A DNA stretch of 64,000 nucleotides from Agarophyton chilense (GCA_030374765.1 JARGXX010000068.1:4588001-4652000); one strand, 5' to 3'. Shown: positions 1 to 12,201, counted from the first letter of the stretch. A program made the numbers and translations. The notes: generated by a model not told the origin, from the sequence alone.

Positions 1-1340
1 TGCACTAAATTGTGCCAAAACAAAAGTAGTTGTTTGCGCTCATATCGTGTAGTAGCGATAGATACAAATATGCTGTTCGTGCAGCACGGAAACGCCAACT
101 TGCTTGCCACCAGTACGATGCAGCTAACGGAAAACCTTACAATCTCAAAGATTGGGAGCGATCGGAGCCGATGATGCAACTAGCATTGTAGCAGGAGTCG
201 TACAAGCCAAAAAACATACAGTTATGTGAGGATCAAGACATGAAGCAACAAGTCACATGAGTTTGTAACGAAAACACGATGAGACAAGTGACGTGTTGTG
301 GCGCTGAGGAGGCGCAGGTGGTTTCACAAGAAGGTGGGACGAGAGGGCGGCTTTGAGGTGGAACGAGAGAGAGAGAGAGAGGGAGAGAGAGAGCGGGAGG
401 CATCAAATGTAGAGACTCGTCTATAACTCGCAGTCGTACGGTTAATTGACACGCTCAGACACAAGCGTTCAGTTTTGATTGGCTCTCTCTTATGTCTACT
501 ATTGTAGACATACGTTTTTCGCGGTTCACAAGGGTTAACCAAAGAAAACAAAAAGAAGCAATTATGATGTCGACGACTCTGGCAGTAAACATTAAGAAGA
601 AACCGCAAGAGGCACCGGAACACTTATTATTCCAAACTAAGCTAACTTCAATGGATGGGATGGGCTCTTGCCGAGTTTACCAGCCAGGGCTTCTTGCGGC
701 TAGATTTGCAATTCGGGTGCAGACATCTGACAACTGGCCCATTTCATTCTGTATCGCTCTCTGAAGGACTACGGGGGGTTCAGAAAAACACTTAATAATG
801 ATGATGTTTCTGCAAAGCTTTTTTCAGTACCCGAGAAGATGACCATGTCGTAACGGATTGATAGAAGAGAATTATCTAAAGTTTCAACCCTGAAACTTCT
901 CAACGGTTTGAGAGTAAGGTTTACAAGTTTTCGGGGTGGCTTGCAGAGGGTTTTCTGCTTATGATGAAAAATTCGATGCTCCTGAATATTTTGCATAAAA
1001 ATACTAGACGTGCAGCTACTTCAAAAAGCCAGGATGTGGTGCAAATCGTTTTTCGTCCAACATGCATCATGATGAGAGATGTAACCGTTGTGGAAAAATA
1101 GTTCACTCGGATACCACGTTTTGGTCGAATATAAAGAGAAAAAACAGTCTTTTCGTCGCTTTCGAGAGCGCATAGTCCGAATAGATATATGTAATGAAGC
1201 TCAAGAAAGTGGACCCAGTCGATCATGTTGCAGCGGTACTGGAGGTTACTGCGGGAGATTTTCTCTCCGCCGCGAAGAGGATTGCAGATTTGCAGGCCCT
1301 TCCGAAGCAGCATCGCGGATATTTGATGGACAAATAAGCC
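1..1340. other. Region without a supported gene
   Basis: No recognisable gene. A short open frame on the + strand (30-191, about 53 codons, running in from the left with no ATG start) could be the tail of something outside the window, but it matches no family I know. Other open frames here are short and overlap on both strands, as expected by chance. A GA microsatellite is listed separately. Confidence 0.5.
365..393. repeat. GA microsatellite
   Basis: About 29 bp of nearly pure GA dinucleotide, interrupted by one extra G pair. A simple-sequence repeat with no sign of a function. Confidence 0.9.
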
Positions 1341-3087
1341 TTGGTCAAGGGTACTCCAAAAGTTCCCTGTGTTTTCCCGAAGATGAAGAGTAAGAGGTCG
1401 ATGAAAACGAAAAGATCGTCTCACTTTCTACAGGATCACGTTGGCAAGTACAAAGTAATAGCAGAGTTAGCAGCTGCTGCATCCGGATTATCTTTTGAGC
1501 AGCTGCTTTGCGGTGAGGCAGAGGAGTCTAGAAAGCTTTTGAAGCGTCTTTTTGCAGGGAGAGTGCCAATGACTCATGTTTCCGTTCTGCACGTCACTGC
1601 TAATCCCCACCGTTTGAAGGTAGTCGATATTAGGCTCTATGAAACTCAATCCAACGCCCTCTTGGACTCTGTAGCAGTTCCTAACCGTCTCTCGTCACGA
1701 ATGTGTGAGCAGCTGATCATCCAACCTTTTCCAACCACTAGGAAAGTGACCGTGGGAGATTGGAACGCCGCGAACCTGTTGGGTTGTGTGAAGGACATCT
1801 CGGTCTCTTTCAGAAGTCTTGGAGTTTCTCTAGACTTTTTTGTTGTTCAGAACACTCCTTTTGACGTGGTGATAGTATGTTCGACCGAGGAAGCCCTACA
1901 GGCGCAGCTGGACTTCCGCCGCCAACAGAAGAGTCTTTCTTTCGGCCCGGAAGAAAAGCTGTTGCCATTATAAAACGAGCCTCCCATCATCGAAGGAGCT
2001 CGTACTGATAGTGAAAACTTAACGTCGCCGGAAGACTCAGGACTAGATGAGATGCCGGTTGAGTCCTCTTCGTCCTGGTCGGTTTCAGGGGACGAATCAG
2101 ATGGCGAACCTGAGTTGGTTCTTGCCATCGTGAACAAAGAGCCATGTGAACCAGACTTGGAGTCATTGATGAACTCAGTGGAGACCCTGGGTGAGTATAA
2201 CGAGAGTAGGAACTCGTCGCTCCGGGCTTCGAAGTTGAAGCACCTTCTGCAATACGTTCAAACGAGTATGACCGTCATCCTGAAGGAGACTGATATTATC
2301 GCGTGGGATATGAGTGGCCTTCGCGCAGCTGAAGTTCCAATGGTGCACTTTTTCGAGTTGACGGATGATACCTCTATCCATTCTAGGGCGCGCAGAATAC
2401 CGCCAAAATAGAACTCAACAGTTCGTAAGGAAGTGGATGAGCTGGTACTAGCGGGTGTGATCACCCCATCCAGTTTGGCCTGGTCCTTCCCCGTGGTCAT
2501 TGCTACAAAGAAGGATGGCTGGCCAAGGTTCTGTGTCAACTATCGTCAGCTGAATCGAGTGATGAAGGCTGACCGTTGGCCCCTACCGAGATTGAAGAGA
2601 TCTTTTGATGACCTAGCGGGAGCGACGATCTTTACCACACTGGACTTGTACACAGGATACCGGCAAGTTCAAATATCAGAGACCTGCAAAGAGATGAAGA
2701 CGTTCTCCTTCCGTTACAGCACATACATTTTTAAAGTAATTCCCTTTGGGTTGATAAACGCCAAGTTACCCTTCCAGAAGATGATGCGGTGTCCTTCATG
2801 GGCTGCCATTCGCAATGGTGTATGCCGACGATTTCTTCATCTTCTCGAGAAATTTAGAGGTGCATCTCCACCATTGTCGGGAGGTGTTCGAGAAGATCCA
2901 CTCCGCCAACCTGAAATTCAAGGTAACCAATTGTAGCTTTGCCCAGTCTGAGATCAAACAACTTTCCCATGTGATCAATACAGGAGGTATTCACGTAAAT
3001 AGAGAGAAGATAGGGGGCATTTTGGATGCTCCTGTGCCGAGATACACTACGGAATTTAGACACTTTTTGGGATTGGCAGGCAACTAG
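1341..3087 (+). mobile_element. Decayed Ty3/gypsy-type pol fossil (protease-like and reverse transcriptase)
   Basis: Translations on the + strand in this stretch show, in order, an aspartic-protease-like region (about 1,400-1,970), a linker, and the finger and palm parts of a Ty3/gypsy reverse transcriptase (about 2,430-3,085), including the VYADD form of the polymerase box and the preceding TLD..GYRQV block. The pieces lie in several frames, so the copy is clearly broken, with at least several breaks. No LTRs, RNase H or integrase can be seen around it. It differs greatly in sequence from the two well-preserved gypsy copies further on, so it is a separate and older lineage. Family assignment is firm for the reverse transcriptase and weaker for the protease-like part. 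Confidence 0.8.
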
Positions 3088-4355
3088 TCTGTGTTCTCGG
3101 AAAGCTAGTATTAGCAGCTAGTTATGTATGCGGCAAGACATCCCGGAAGAAATCTGCGAAAAATGACGGATCGCGGATGCAGAGGCGATTTCTGTTAATT
3201 TTTTAGAGTGCCAGCTAGTTTTGGATGTCGTTTCTATGTCATAATTCTGCACCTTATGAATAAGAAACAAATGCAAAAGCCCCTGCTAGTTTACCGCCTA
3301 TGTTTGGCTTCCAAACGCTAGATGTGAATGACCAAAGTCTGGCTTAAACACCATCACACCAACCCATATCACAATGATCCATCACGTAGCGGCTGCGGAC
3401 TAGGTTTTGGTTCTGTTCTGTTTTATTTAAATCCGGATTTGTTCGCTGCTATCTAATTTTTTATCACATTTTAACCTGTTTTCATCATATGCCGTGTGGT
3501 TATCCTCTCATTTCATAACTACAACTCGTTCTTCTTTTTTCCAGTTCTTGGACTCGTTTCTGCATCTGTCCAGCTACACGTAGCTATTCCCACTCTTGTG
3601 GAAACGAGACAGTTTTTGTTCTTGCTTGTGTGCCTTGTAGCCTTATGTCTCACCTGCCAAATCCAAGCTGTGGTTGTGGAGGGTGTAATGTTTTCCTTGA
3701 CCCCGCTTTTGCCTGGCTTCAAAGTAGAGACGGGGGCTAATGCCCTGTCTGTGCCTTTGCCTTGTACTCCTTCCATGCTCCAGGGTTTCAGTGTAATAAG
3801 CTATTGATGTGTGAAAAAATCGGTATCCATACGTTAAATCATGACTACATTTTCATAATGCGCACTGCAGAATAGAAAGAAGGGCCTTGATTTTCAACAT
3901 CTTTCCCTATCCCTCACCACGCATCGATTCATTTTAAAATTTTCGAGTCACTACCAGGAGCGTTATTATATTCTGTCGGTCGGGATCACTCAGGATTCTA
4001 CATTATTGAAACAAAACCAACGTTAAATATGATACCATGTTTTTGTCTACATATTTCTATCTGCCGGCAGATCAATCCGTTGTGGATCTGTCCCTGAAAT
4101 CTTTTCTGTGTGCAGTGTCGTAAAGGCCTACAATAGAAATCAGTACAGGATACACATTCCCGTTTTCTTCATCCTGGATTAGGAGTAGCTTCTTAAAAAA
4201 TAAAACAGCTTTCGAGGTAACTAACAGCTTCATACAGAGCTTATTGCTCTCGATCCCTATAGAACCAATATGCCCATCGCCACCTGCTTTACAAAAAATT
4301 ACAGACAGTGGCATTCACATTCGCTGAACATTGAACTAACCTTCGTGATCGGAAT
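3088..4355. other. Region without a supported gene
   Basis: AT-richer sequence with only short overlapping open frames, the longest about 100 codons at 3,496-3,807 with no recognisable domain. I see no repeat, RNA gene or element end before the LTR that begins at 4,356. Confidence 0.5.
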
Positions 4356-5242
4356 TGAAGTGCAATGCCCTTCAAGGGGGTTTCTTCCCAGGACTTAGAG
4401 ATTTCGCTCGCTTGAGGACTAGCTTGGTCTATGACAAACTATACCGCTATTGCGTGCCGACGGCCGGTTAGGACCGGAAGTGCACACTGGTGGAACACGT
4501 GGACTGCACGGATGCCGACGCTCGAGTGCGAGGCGTGCCACACGTGGCCCGGATTCTACCTAATGGTTAGTATTATTTAGTATTTTTTAGTATTTATTTA
4601 GCTACGCTATCGCTATGTAGTGTCTATTTTTCGGGCGCGCGCCCACTGTCAGGGGCCGCGCGCCACGCTACTTAGGAGGTTGAGCACTGCTCCCCAGTAA
4701 ACACCCTCTTGGGAGATCCCAAGGAGGAAGTCTTGGCTCTGAACTTTTCGCCTTCGGCGCGTCTTCACAGCATACTGCGTGAGCGCCCGTCGCACGTTAG
4801 TTCATCCACCCCTCTGTCGACCAGAGTGATACCACCACCGTGGGTTCATATTTAATCGCCGACACTTGTCGTAGTTTCGCCCCTGTATAGGGTTTCGCCC
4901 CCGTTTTCCTCTTGTTCTCCTTTTTGGCTCTCGTGCGTGGCCGCCCCACTCACCCTGCTCGTCCACCTCATACGAGTGTTTCCTCGCTCCTTTTCCGACA
5001 ATCGCCGTGATACCGCTCCGCATAGGATTGGTCACACCCCGGACTGTGCCGTGCTCACCTAAACACTCTAGTGTATCCCGCCGGATTTGTCTCGGTCTTA
5101 CACCCGACTTCGTCGTGCCTTTCCAGAGTGGCTCTGTTTCTGTGCTCTGCTGGGACGCGTCTCCTCCATCTGAGGCGTGTCTCTCAAGAGAGGAAGATCC
5201 CGAACATCTTCGTGGTGTCTCCGCTCCAATCGTTGTCCTACA
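4356..5242 (+). repeat. 887-bp LTR of a second LTR-element family, copy 1
   Basis: This block is about 95-97% identical by eye to the reverse complement of 55,015-55,901 and has exactly the same length, 887 bp. It starts TGAAGTGCAATGCC and ends GTCCTACA, so it has TG...CA termini. The second copy is bounded by a 5-bp target duplication, which fixes the ends of both. Here the 5-bp flanks (GGAAT and ACCAC) do not match, and the sequence after it looks like the start of an internal region. This is therefore more likely the 5' LTR of a broken element than a solo LTR. Within it are a GC-rich palindromic stretch near 4,630-4,665 and a short hairpin near 4,708-4,725. A stretch around 4,880-4,910 resembles part of the LTR of gypsy elements A and B. 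Confidence 0.8.
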
Positions 5243-5541
5243 ACCACCGATCCCCTTCATATTGCCCGCCTCTCTGCATCTTTCTTATTGCTGCACTGAA
5301 CCGCCTACACCTTTCCTCAATGCCCCCCGACAAGGAAAAAGAATCCCCGAGAGGATCATTGGAGGGACAGGCAAAATCCAGACGAAAGCGACCGCCGCCG
5401 AAACCTTCTTCTTTTTCAACAATTGCTTTGGGAAGTATAAGGAAAAAGACACATAGTCAGAACACCAAAAGAAACCCCACTCTCCGGCCAGATCTCGCAC
5501 CCGTACCTCCTTGCGATGTACGCCGTGTGTACATCCGTTGA
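5243..5541 (+). mobile_element. Start of internal region after LTR copy 1 (gag-like N-terminus), fossil
   Basis: Directly after the LTR comes about 75 bp of leader and then an open frame from an ATG at 5,320 to 5,541. It is 73 residues long, very rich in Lys, Arg, Pro and Ser, and begins MPPDKEKESP. Such basic, low-complexity N-termini are typical of LTR-element gag proteins. Nothing like a capsid or pol region follows, so only the first few hundred bases of the element remain. The position relative to the LTR is seen directly; the gag assignment is an inference. Confidence 0.45.
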
Positions 5542-8500
5542 AAAGTACTTCAAATGTTGGTTACGAACATGATGAAAACGAAATCAAACGTGTTGGCTTG
5601 AGATCGAATGCACTGTCAGCATCTGCAGTGCATTGGCCAGAATGTGGTCACAAAACGCTGGAGCGGGGTCTTGAAGAAGCCTTTCAAGTACCCCGGCGCC
5701 TGTCAGGGAGGTTGGGTAAGCTGCTCATGGGGCTCAGGATGACGAGGGCTCGTCGACAGACTAAATTCCAATCTCTCCGGTGGCCACTCCATGTCCCGGT
5801 AGGCCATCATGGGCAGGCGTCCACGTGGGAAGTTTCTCGTAGAGGGAGGCGATGAAAAAGAGGCTTCCCCATCTTCGAACGATCTTCTATGAATTTTCGC
5901 TTTCCCAGTGCGTTTCAAACAGCACCTTGGCCGCGACCCTGCATAATTACACAACCACTTCATTCTCTCCGGCCGGATTGCGAGAGGTCCCGACGAGAGT
6001 CCTGTTTTCAATAAAAAATAATGAAACTACGAAGGAGTTTTATCGTGGATTTGGGCCAGCATCGTCCGTTTTCAGGCGCACAATCCTTTACTGTTTCATT
6101 CGTAACGCTCGTTGCGATACGTTCAGGTGGTTTGTTGTTAACGAAGACAGCAACCGAAATGGACAGACGCGTCCGTCTACACTGGCATGGTTCATTGAGC
6201 TTTTGCCTAGAGGCGGCGACTACTTATCTCGCCAACATGTGGTGGCTGCCCAAGACCAGAATAGGAAGCGTATGGAAGGGAAATATGAGTACGGGCGTAG
6301 GATATGGATTGCGAATGGGGCACACCCAACCAGAGCAGATGTTGATTTGTACGCGATGAGGTACGTGTACGTCACATTGGTGCACCTCTTGAACACAGCT
6401 CGGAAACAGGCCCCGATCAAGTTTTTTAACGACGTGGGGTATCTTTTTGGGAATGGTCTACATACGAGCATTTCAAGGTGAGAGATTCTAAAGTCACCCT
6501 TTTTTGGGTGGCTGGCGCCGAAACGGCGGCCGCTCTGTTTCGGAAAGATATCACCCAATCAGTGTTGTTCTCTTAAAACGACCCGGACATGCTGGCCACG
6601 AACGAGAGTCGCTACAAGAATTTAATCCGTTCTCGGCTGCAGCTCATGTTGATGGAGAAGCCCGATGTCCTGGTCAGGATCTTTGGGCGTATGTCAGATT
6701 TCTCGAATCATCGCAGCGAAGGGGTGACAGGGAGGGCAAGGTGCTGAGAAGAGAGATGTGGGAGCGCGGGGAAGAGGCGAGATCAAGAAGCGCGGAGGGA
6801 AGTGGCATGTCGAGCGGCATAGAGGGCATGTGGGTTTTCAACTGAAATCTTGGCGGAGGAGCGCATGCCCCAGAAAAATTTCGCATGTACTACACAGGGC
6901 TCGCACAGGGCAACCTATTTCACACATCTAAAAAAATACCATTTTTCGAGATACAAGGCGGCGACTATGCGCGCATACGGGCAACCAAATCTTAAAAGAC
7001 CGCAATTTCTTAGGTGTTTAAACCTGTACATCGTGCGCTTGCCGTAAACGGCATTCATAATCCTCGTAGGGAAGCCGCACGCGAGATCTCATCCCGCAGC
7101 AAGCGAAAAGCGCCGCTTTGCATAGCATGCGCCTGCCCCGCTCGTCGTGTTGAAGGCCATCCGTGCCCCCGCCATGCCACACTCGTCGTCATCGCCGTCC
7201 TCGCCGTCTTTGTCATCATGTACTTCAGAAATGTCAAAGACTTCGCCCGTTACAGTGGCCCACGTGGCTCGCTGGGCCCGGAATGGGTAGTATACACGTG
7301 GGCACTGGCGAATGAAAGGTACCAGAATGCATGCGTGGCATACAGCTGTATACCTATAGCCCTGTTTGCGCGCTAATATTTCAAACTTGACGGTCACGCA
7401 CGGAGGGCAGCCGAGCACCGCGGTCATGGAGACCGGCTGCTCATTTCAACTTTTATTCTGAAGCGTGCCTGCTTATTTGAACTTATGAAGTAACGCGCGG
7501 CCGCTCAACTCTGATATGACCAGGATTTTGCCGATCTCTCACGCCTAAGAAAAGCTGTCACAATACCATCAAGTGCAGGCAACATCCACAATCATCATCC
7601 CTATCGTTGTTTTCTTGAAGCATGCCCCAAAACGGCGAATGACGCGCTGAAGAGGCTAGACATAAGAAGATGGATTCCGTTGCGTGAAAAGTTCTTCTGC
7701 AAGTACGACGGACGTCATGAACTTACGGAAATCATTCCGCGGCCGCAGGAAAACCCCCAACTTGAGCTAGACGCAAGAAGGAGGCCCTTGACGGAATAAA
7801 TCGTCTATGAGAAAGAAGATCGAAAACGAATGCGACACTCTTAGGAGGCAGCCGCTGTTCAGGCAATTTCCTTCGTTTTGGATAAACCAATACAGAAAAT
7901 AGATGATTCAAGTAGAGAAATAAGAACCGTACAAGGAAAAGTACTGGATTCACCAGTTGAGAAAGACGGTTCTATGTTGCTCCAGAACATGGAGGTGCTG
8001 CCGGTCGAAGCCGACAATGATGACAAATATCAGCAAAAATTGGGAAGCAAAGAAGGAAGTGAAGCCGCGACGACATTAGCAATTTTGTACAAAAGAATGC
8101 AAGCTGTGCTGTCATGAGAGAGAAGCTTCGGGTATCTTTCCGTTGTTGGGAGCATCAGGTTCACTGCGTTGCAGTATGCGATATTAGCGGCCGCTTTCAA
8201 GGCGGCAAACGAGTCCGTTTGGATTTGCGCGTACAAGACGATCCGAACAAGGATGGCTGCGCACCTGATGGAGACATGCTTTCCTCGGAGCAGCATCCGG
8301 TTCGTTGCTAACATACCATGTGGAACTTGTAGTCCAAGGGTTCGAAGAGGCTTCCACATGGTAAATTACACAAGCACCCACCCGGGCAACTTCGTCAGGC
8401 TTATCATGCCATTGGAATGGGCGAAGCTGGACATTGTTTTGTACTCGTTTTATGCAGATGAATTAGCTAATATGAGGGGGGGAAGTGCAGACTTCATCAG

Positions 8501-8973
8501 TTGTGAGAGTTCCCCTATCGTTCAGCATCGTGGGGGCGCCGTAAGAATACATCGCGCGCTGTTGATTACTTACAACGATTCAGTCTGTGAAGCTGCCTTC
8601 GGAGACCGCATGAGTGTCCCATACAGCTTTCAGCAGCGATTAATCGGTTCTGTGGCGGAAGTTTATTGAAAATGGTGTTGATCGTTCACGTAGACCCGGA
8701 AAACAGCCCAGGTCTCGTAATTTTTTCGTTTGTAGTACTGGTAGAAGCATTTGGTGTGTAGGGTCGTCTTCTTACACGCAGATTGAAACACCGGCCGGTT
8801 CGGATGAGTGGTTTTCGGAAGATAAGGATGTGTAAAAATCTCTGCAAAGAGCAACTCATTCGTCTTTAGCCGCCCCGCTAGGAAGGGCAATGGTAAGCGG
8901 GGAAGGCGTGGGAAGCCCTCTTCTTCGAGCAGTAAGAGGTTCGCGGGGACCACAACGTGCACTAGTACCACAC
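5542..8973. other. Unrecognised region, possibly old transposon sequence
   Basis: No known gene is seen. The two longest open frames on the + strand are 5,852-6,481 (209 residues, ATG start) and 8,169-8,669 (166 residues, ATG start). Neither shows a domain I recognise, and overlapping frames on both strands argue for chance or decay. Four GCGGCCGC octamers lie within 1.7 kb (6,526, 7,497, 7,739 and 8,187). The right part may be the upstream portion of the CACTA-type element that continues after gypsy A at 20,686, because A has inserted between the two with a clean target duplication. Confidence 0.35.
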
Positions 8974-9888
8974 TGTAGAGCAACGCCCAGTTAGGGGATA
9001 CTTGAAGATGCAACTCATAGAATGAGGATTGAACCCTCCGAGGGTTATGATTATGATCCCCTCTAAGGTGTGCTGAGGTGGCACTGTTTTCTGGTTAGAG
9101 TTCGCCTATAAGGGAAAATTCGGATGGCCCATGGTTGGATTGGCCCCGTGATACACGTGGCTTAATTTTGGCACCGATTTTCGGATATTTGTAGAACGTT
9201 GGACTTTTGGGCCCTGACAGTTGGATCTCCACGTGTATGGCCCTGAGCAGGTGTGCACTACTGTAGAGTTTAGTTAGTGGGCCCTACTTAGGGAGATGAG
9301 ATCTGACAGTCCGAAGCTCAAAGTAAAGGTTAACCAAGGTTGGTCTTCGATACCTTTAGAGGTTCTTCGTCGCCATCGTTTCGGCCTTACAACCCGGAAC
9401 GGGCTCTGGTTAGCAACGCCTACGTAGGGACACGACTCCACTTGGAGAGTGCCCACGTTTGGGTTCCGTGCAACCACCCCCTTGGGACTGCTCAGACGAC
9501 CTGCGTGCACGATACCCCGTGGGGGTTCTGCTTACTTGTTGCGTGCTTTTTGTGTTTCCTTTCGAGGACAGGTTTTCGCCCATGTATTGGGTTTCTTTTG
9601 TTGTTTCGCCCCTTTTCTGGTTCTCGGGTCCGGTGCCTGTTAGTGCCCGACCCTCGCCCCTTTTTTCCTCTTCGCCGGATTTTCCCCCATTCTTTGGGAT
9701 ACCCATACCCATTCCCGATCCAACGGTTTCTACGCCTCACCTCCGTCGGTACTGCCGGAATCCTCCGTGGGAGTTACACCCCACACTACGGGTGGAACGG
9801 AGGGCTCTGTCTCTGAGTCTGCCTCCCCCCAGGGAGCAAGGCTTCGAACACCTTGAGAGCACTTCCCGTCGCCGGGTTTTGCTCCACA
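8974..9888 (+). repeat. Left LTR of element A
   Basis: 915 bp, beginning TGTAGAGCAACGCCC and ending CGGGTTTTGCTCCACA. A TATA-like CTATAAGG lies at 9,106-9,113, only about 130 bp in, which would imply a short U3 and a long R-U5 if it is the promoter. Long open frames inside the LTR on both strands occur in all four LTR copies but have no recognisable domain and are ignored. Confidence 0.93.
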
Positions 9889-9890
9889 AG

Positions 9891-9908
9891 TGGTCTCCCG
9901 ACTTAGAA
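9891..9908 (+). other. Primer-binding site of element A
   Basis: The internal region begins 2 nt after the LTR with TGGTCTCCCGACTTAGAA. The TGG start, complementary to a tRNA CCA end, and the position are those expected of a minus-strand primer-binding site. The same sequence follows the left LTR of copy B. The matching tRNA cannot be named from the window. Confidence 0.7.
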
Positions 9909-10115
9909 TCCGTTCTCGGACTTTTGGGTTGGTCATCCACGTGTTGGAATATCTCTTGGAAGAGGAAGCACCGTCGTGAAGATTTGTTGTAGTGGTCCCC
10001 TTTGGAAAGGGTGGAATTGGTTTTTATTTTTGTTTTGTGTTACGTCATCCGTTCTCCGGGAATCTCGTGATCGAATTTCATCGTTACCCCGAATCGTCGG
10101 TGTCTTGTCTGCAGC

Positions 10116-12146
10116 ATGTCGCCGCCTACCCGTGGTTCCGGGACTGGATCGAACCGTCAAGCGGATTCAGTGCCTCCGGCCCCGCCTAGGCCGAGGAGCT
10201 CAATTCCCGAAGGTCAGAACGATTCCGGTATCGATCCGGACACTCGGAGAGCACCCTCAGTGGTTTCAGGTCCTCGAGAGGTCGTGGCTGTGGGCCCAGC
10301 TCCAGTGGTGGAGACCCCCTCAGCAGCACCCCGAAGTCGGGCCGACCCTGAATTACAGCGCCTGGAGACTCGAATCGATATCGCCAACGCAGCTCACGTC
10401 GAGCTCCTTCAGGAGGTTACTACCCTCCGCCTCAAGGTGGAGGACGCCCCGGTGCGGGGAGTCGCCGATGACCTTCGTACCCTGAGGAGGGATGTGAACT
10501 CCCTTTTGGAAAGCTTTGGCACCCCTGGGGTCTTTATCCAGGAGTACCGGAGCCTCGTAGAGGAACACCGCGTGCAAGCGGAACGTTTCCGAGCTCGGCT
10601 GGACACCCTCGACGCCATTATCCGTATGGACGGAGACGCAGAAGCCTCGAAGGATAAACCCGACGTTTCGGAAGACGAAGAACACCGCTCCGCTAAACAG
10701 GACCGCCGCAAGTCCAAGAAGAGGGTTCACCTCCAAGAGGATTTATCGGATTCCGATCCCAATCGCTCGCCATCGAGTTCGTCCTCCTAATCTTCGGATA
10801 GTGAAGATGAACGCCGGTCATCCCGGGCAACTCGGTCGAAGGCTACTTACACCTCTCAAGGGGCAATCCGTACCCGGAAGAAGGGTAGGAAACACCTTGG
10901 ATTAAGGGAGCTGAAGCCGACGAATCCTCTCTATCGGAAGCTGCTATCGTACCGCTATTACCGGTTGGATAACCCTTCGGGAGATCGAACATCCCGCGGA
11001 ACGGGTAAGGTCAAGGACTACATCAAAAGGCTGAGCATCACCCTACAGAAGAGGGAGTTCACAGGAACAGACCAAATTCTGGTGCTCGATTTCCTTGCGA
11101 GGTTCGTCCAGGAGGCTGACATCCTCGGTATGAGTGAAGTGCAAGCGTATCTAGCATTACCCTATTTCTTAAAGAGGATGGCTGAAGACCAGTTCAACTC
11201 CGTCCGTGGATCATCCCGAGCCTCGGAAGGGGGAGTCACGTGCTGGCCCGAAGCGGTGCAGTACCTCTTGAGGTCATACGCTACTGGAAATGCGATTCAG
11301 GAAGCAATCCTTGCATTAAGGGATACGCGGCAGAAGCCGATGGAAACCGAAACGGTGTATTCAACTCGCTTGAATAAAGCGTTTCACCGATGCGGGAATG
11401 TATTCCCCGCCTACGAGAGATGCTCCATGTTTGTGGATGGTTTGGACCCCTCGATAAGGGCATTGGTTGCCCGACATCGGGAAGAGAAGCGCAAGCTGAC
11501 CTACTTGGAACTGGTTCAGTCCGCCCAGGCTGAGGGGGATACTCTCCGTGCCCGGCAGAACCGAAAGAGTCGGCCGACACGTGCACTCCTCGCCGATGGA
11601 GGTAACTCGTCTTTGTCACTCGCAGGAGGCCCTGCCCCTGTGGGGGTCAATGATAACATTCACTTCATGGGAAGTAACCCCGAATCTATGGGTACGTCTA
11701 AGTTGCCGTCGACATCCGCTCCGACTACGGATGAAGACCCTGCGCTCTATACCCACGGACGGAGGGTGCCAGCCGCATCGCTACCTTTTGCGAATACCGC
11801 TGCTCGGTTTTCTCGCCCCGGATGGAGGGATACAGCACCACGTCGCGTGGATTCACGTCCACAACCGAACCCGGCAGAGCTGATTTGCTATTTGTGTTAC
11901 CTCCGTGGTCACAAAGCACCAGACCGCACATTTCCCCTGCGGGAGGGTTCACGAATTATCGCTCAGTACGAGGCTCTGACCCCTGAGGAGAAAGCTCGAG
12001 TCCCGAGTAGGTCCTATGAGGAACAAAGGATACTCCGAGCTCACCTTGCTGACAGGGATACAGAACTTGTACCCGCGAACGGGGAACAACCGGTCCCCTT
12101 CGAGGCAGCTGCACCGAATTCGGTGGGGTCCGCTTCGAAAAACTAA
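10116..12146 (+). CDS. gag region of element A (fossil)
   Basis: The first part (10,116-10,790) encodes a Pro/Ser/Arg-rich N-terminus, then a heptad-rich, probably coiled-coil stretch (about residues 85-175) and an acidic, Ser-rich tail. The second part (10,965-12,146) carries the retrotransposon gag capsid-like domain and ends in a CCHC-type zinc-knuckle region (CYLC..RGHKAPD) typical of nucleocapsid. Gag coats the RNA and forms the particle in the cytoplasm. The stop at 12,144-12,146 lies at the gag-pol junction described separately. The gag assignment rests on position, the knuckle and general composition. Confidence 0.75.
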
Positions 12147-12201
12147 ACTTGGGAGTCTCCCCTGCGGGAGGGGCGTCTTCTAAGCCGGAGTTGAAGACGC
12201 C
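12137..12201 (+). promoter_or_regulatory. Probable gag-pol minus-1 recoding site with two hairpins
   Basis: The gag frame ends AAA AAC TAA (12,138-12,146), and pol lies in the minus-1 frame, which is open across this point. The A-run followed by C directly before the gag stop resembles the AAAAAAC-type slippery heptamer known from retroviruses, here with G in the first place. Just downstream are two perfect stems: CTCCC/GGGAG with a 4-nt loop (12,157-12,170) and GGCGTCTTC/GAAGACGCC with a 12-nt loop (12,172-12,201). The region is identical in copy B at offset +34,173. Gag-pol recoding is a known device in Ty3/gypsy elements; use here is inferred from layout. Confidence 0.6.

Noticed and set aside
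5007-5456. Open frames of 149-156 codons across the end of the 887-bp LTR
   Set aside because: They run from the LTR into the internal region in several phases with no recognisable domain; only the basic gag-like start at 5,320 is plausible.
5852-6481. 209-residue open frame as a host gene
   Set aside because: No domain, overlapping open frames on the other strand, and no introns, promoter or neighbouring gene to support it. Kept only as a mention in the region entry.
8169-8669. 166-residue open frame as a host gene
   Set aside because: No recognisable family; it lies next to transposon sequence and is more likely part of an old element.
9459-9992. Long open frames inside and just after the gypsy LTR (also at 20,257, 43,634 and 54,514)
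   Set aside because: They overlap other frames on both strands, are repeated only because the LTR is repeated, have biased Pro/Ser/Arg composition and no domain.
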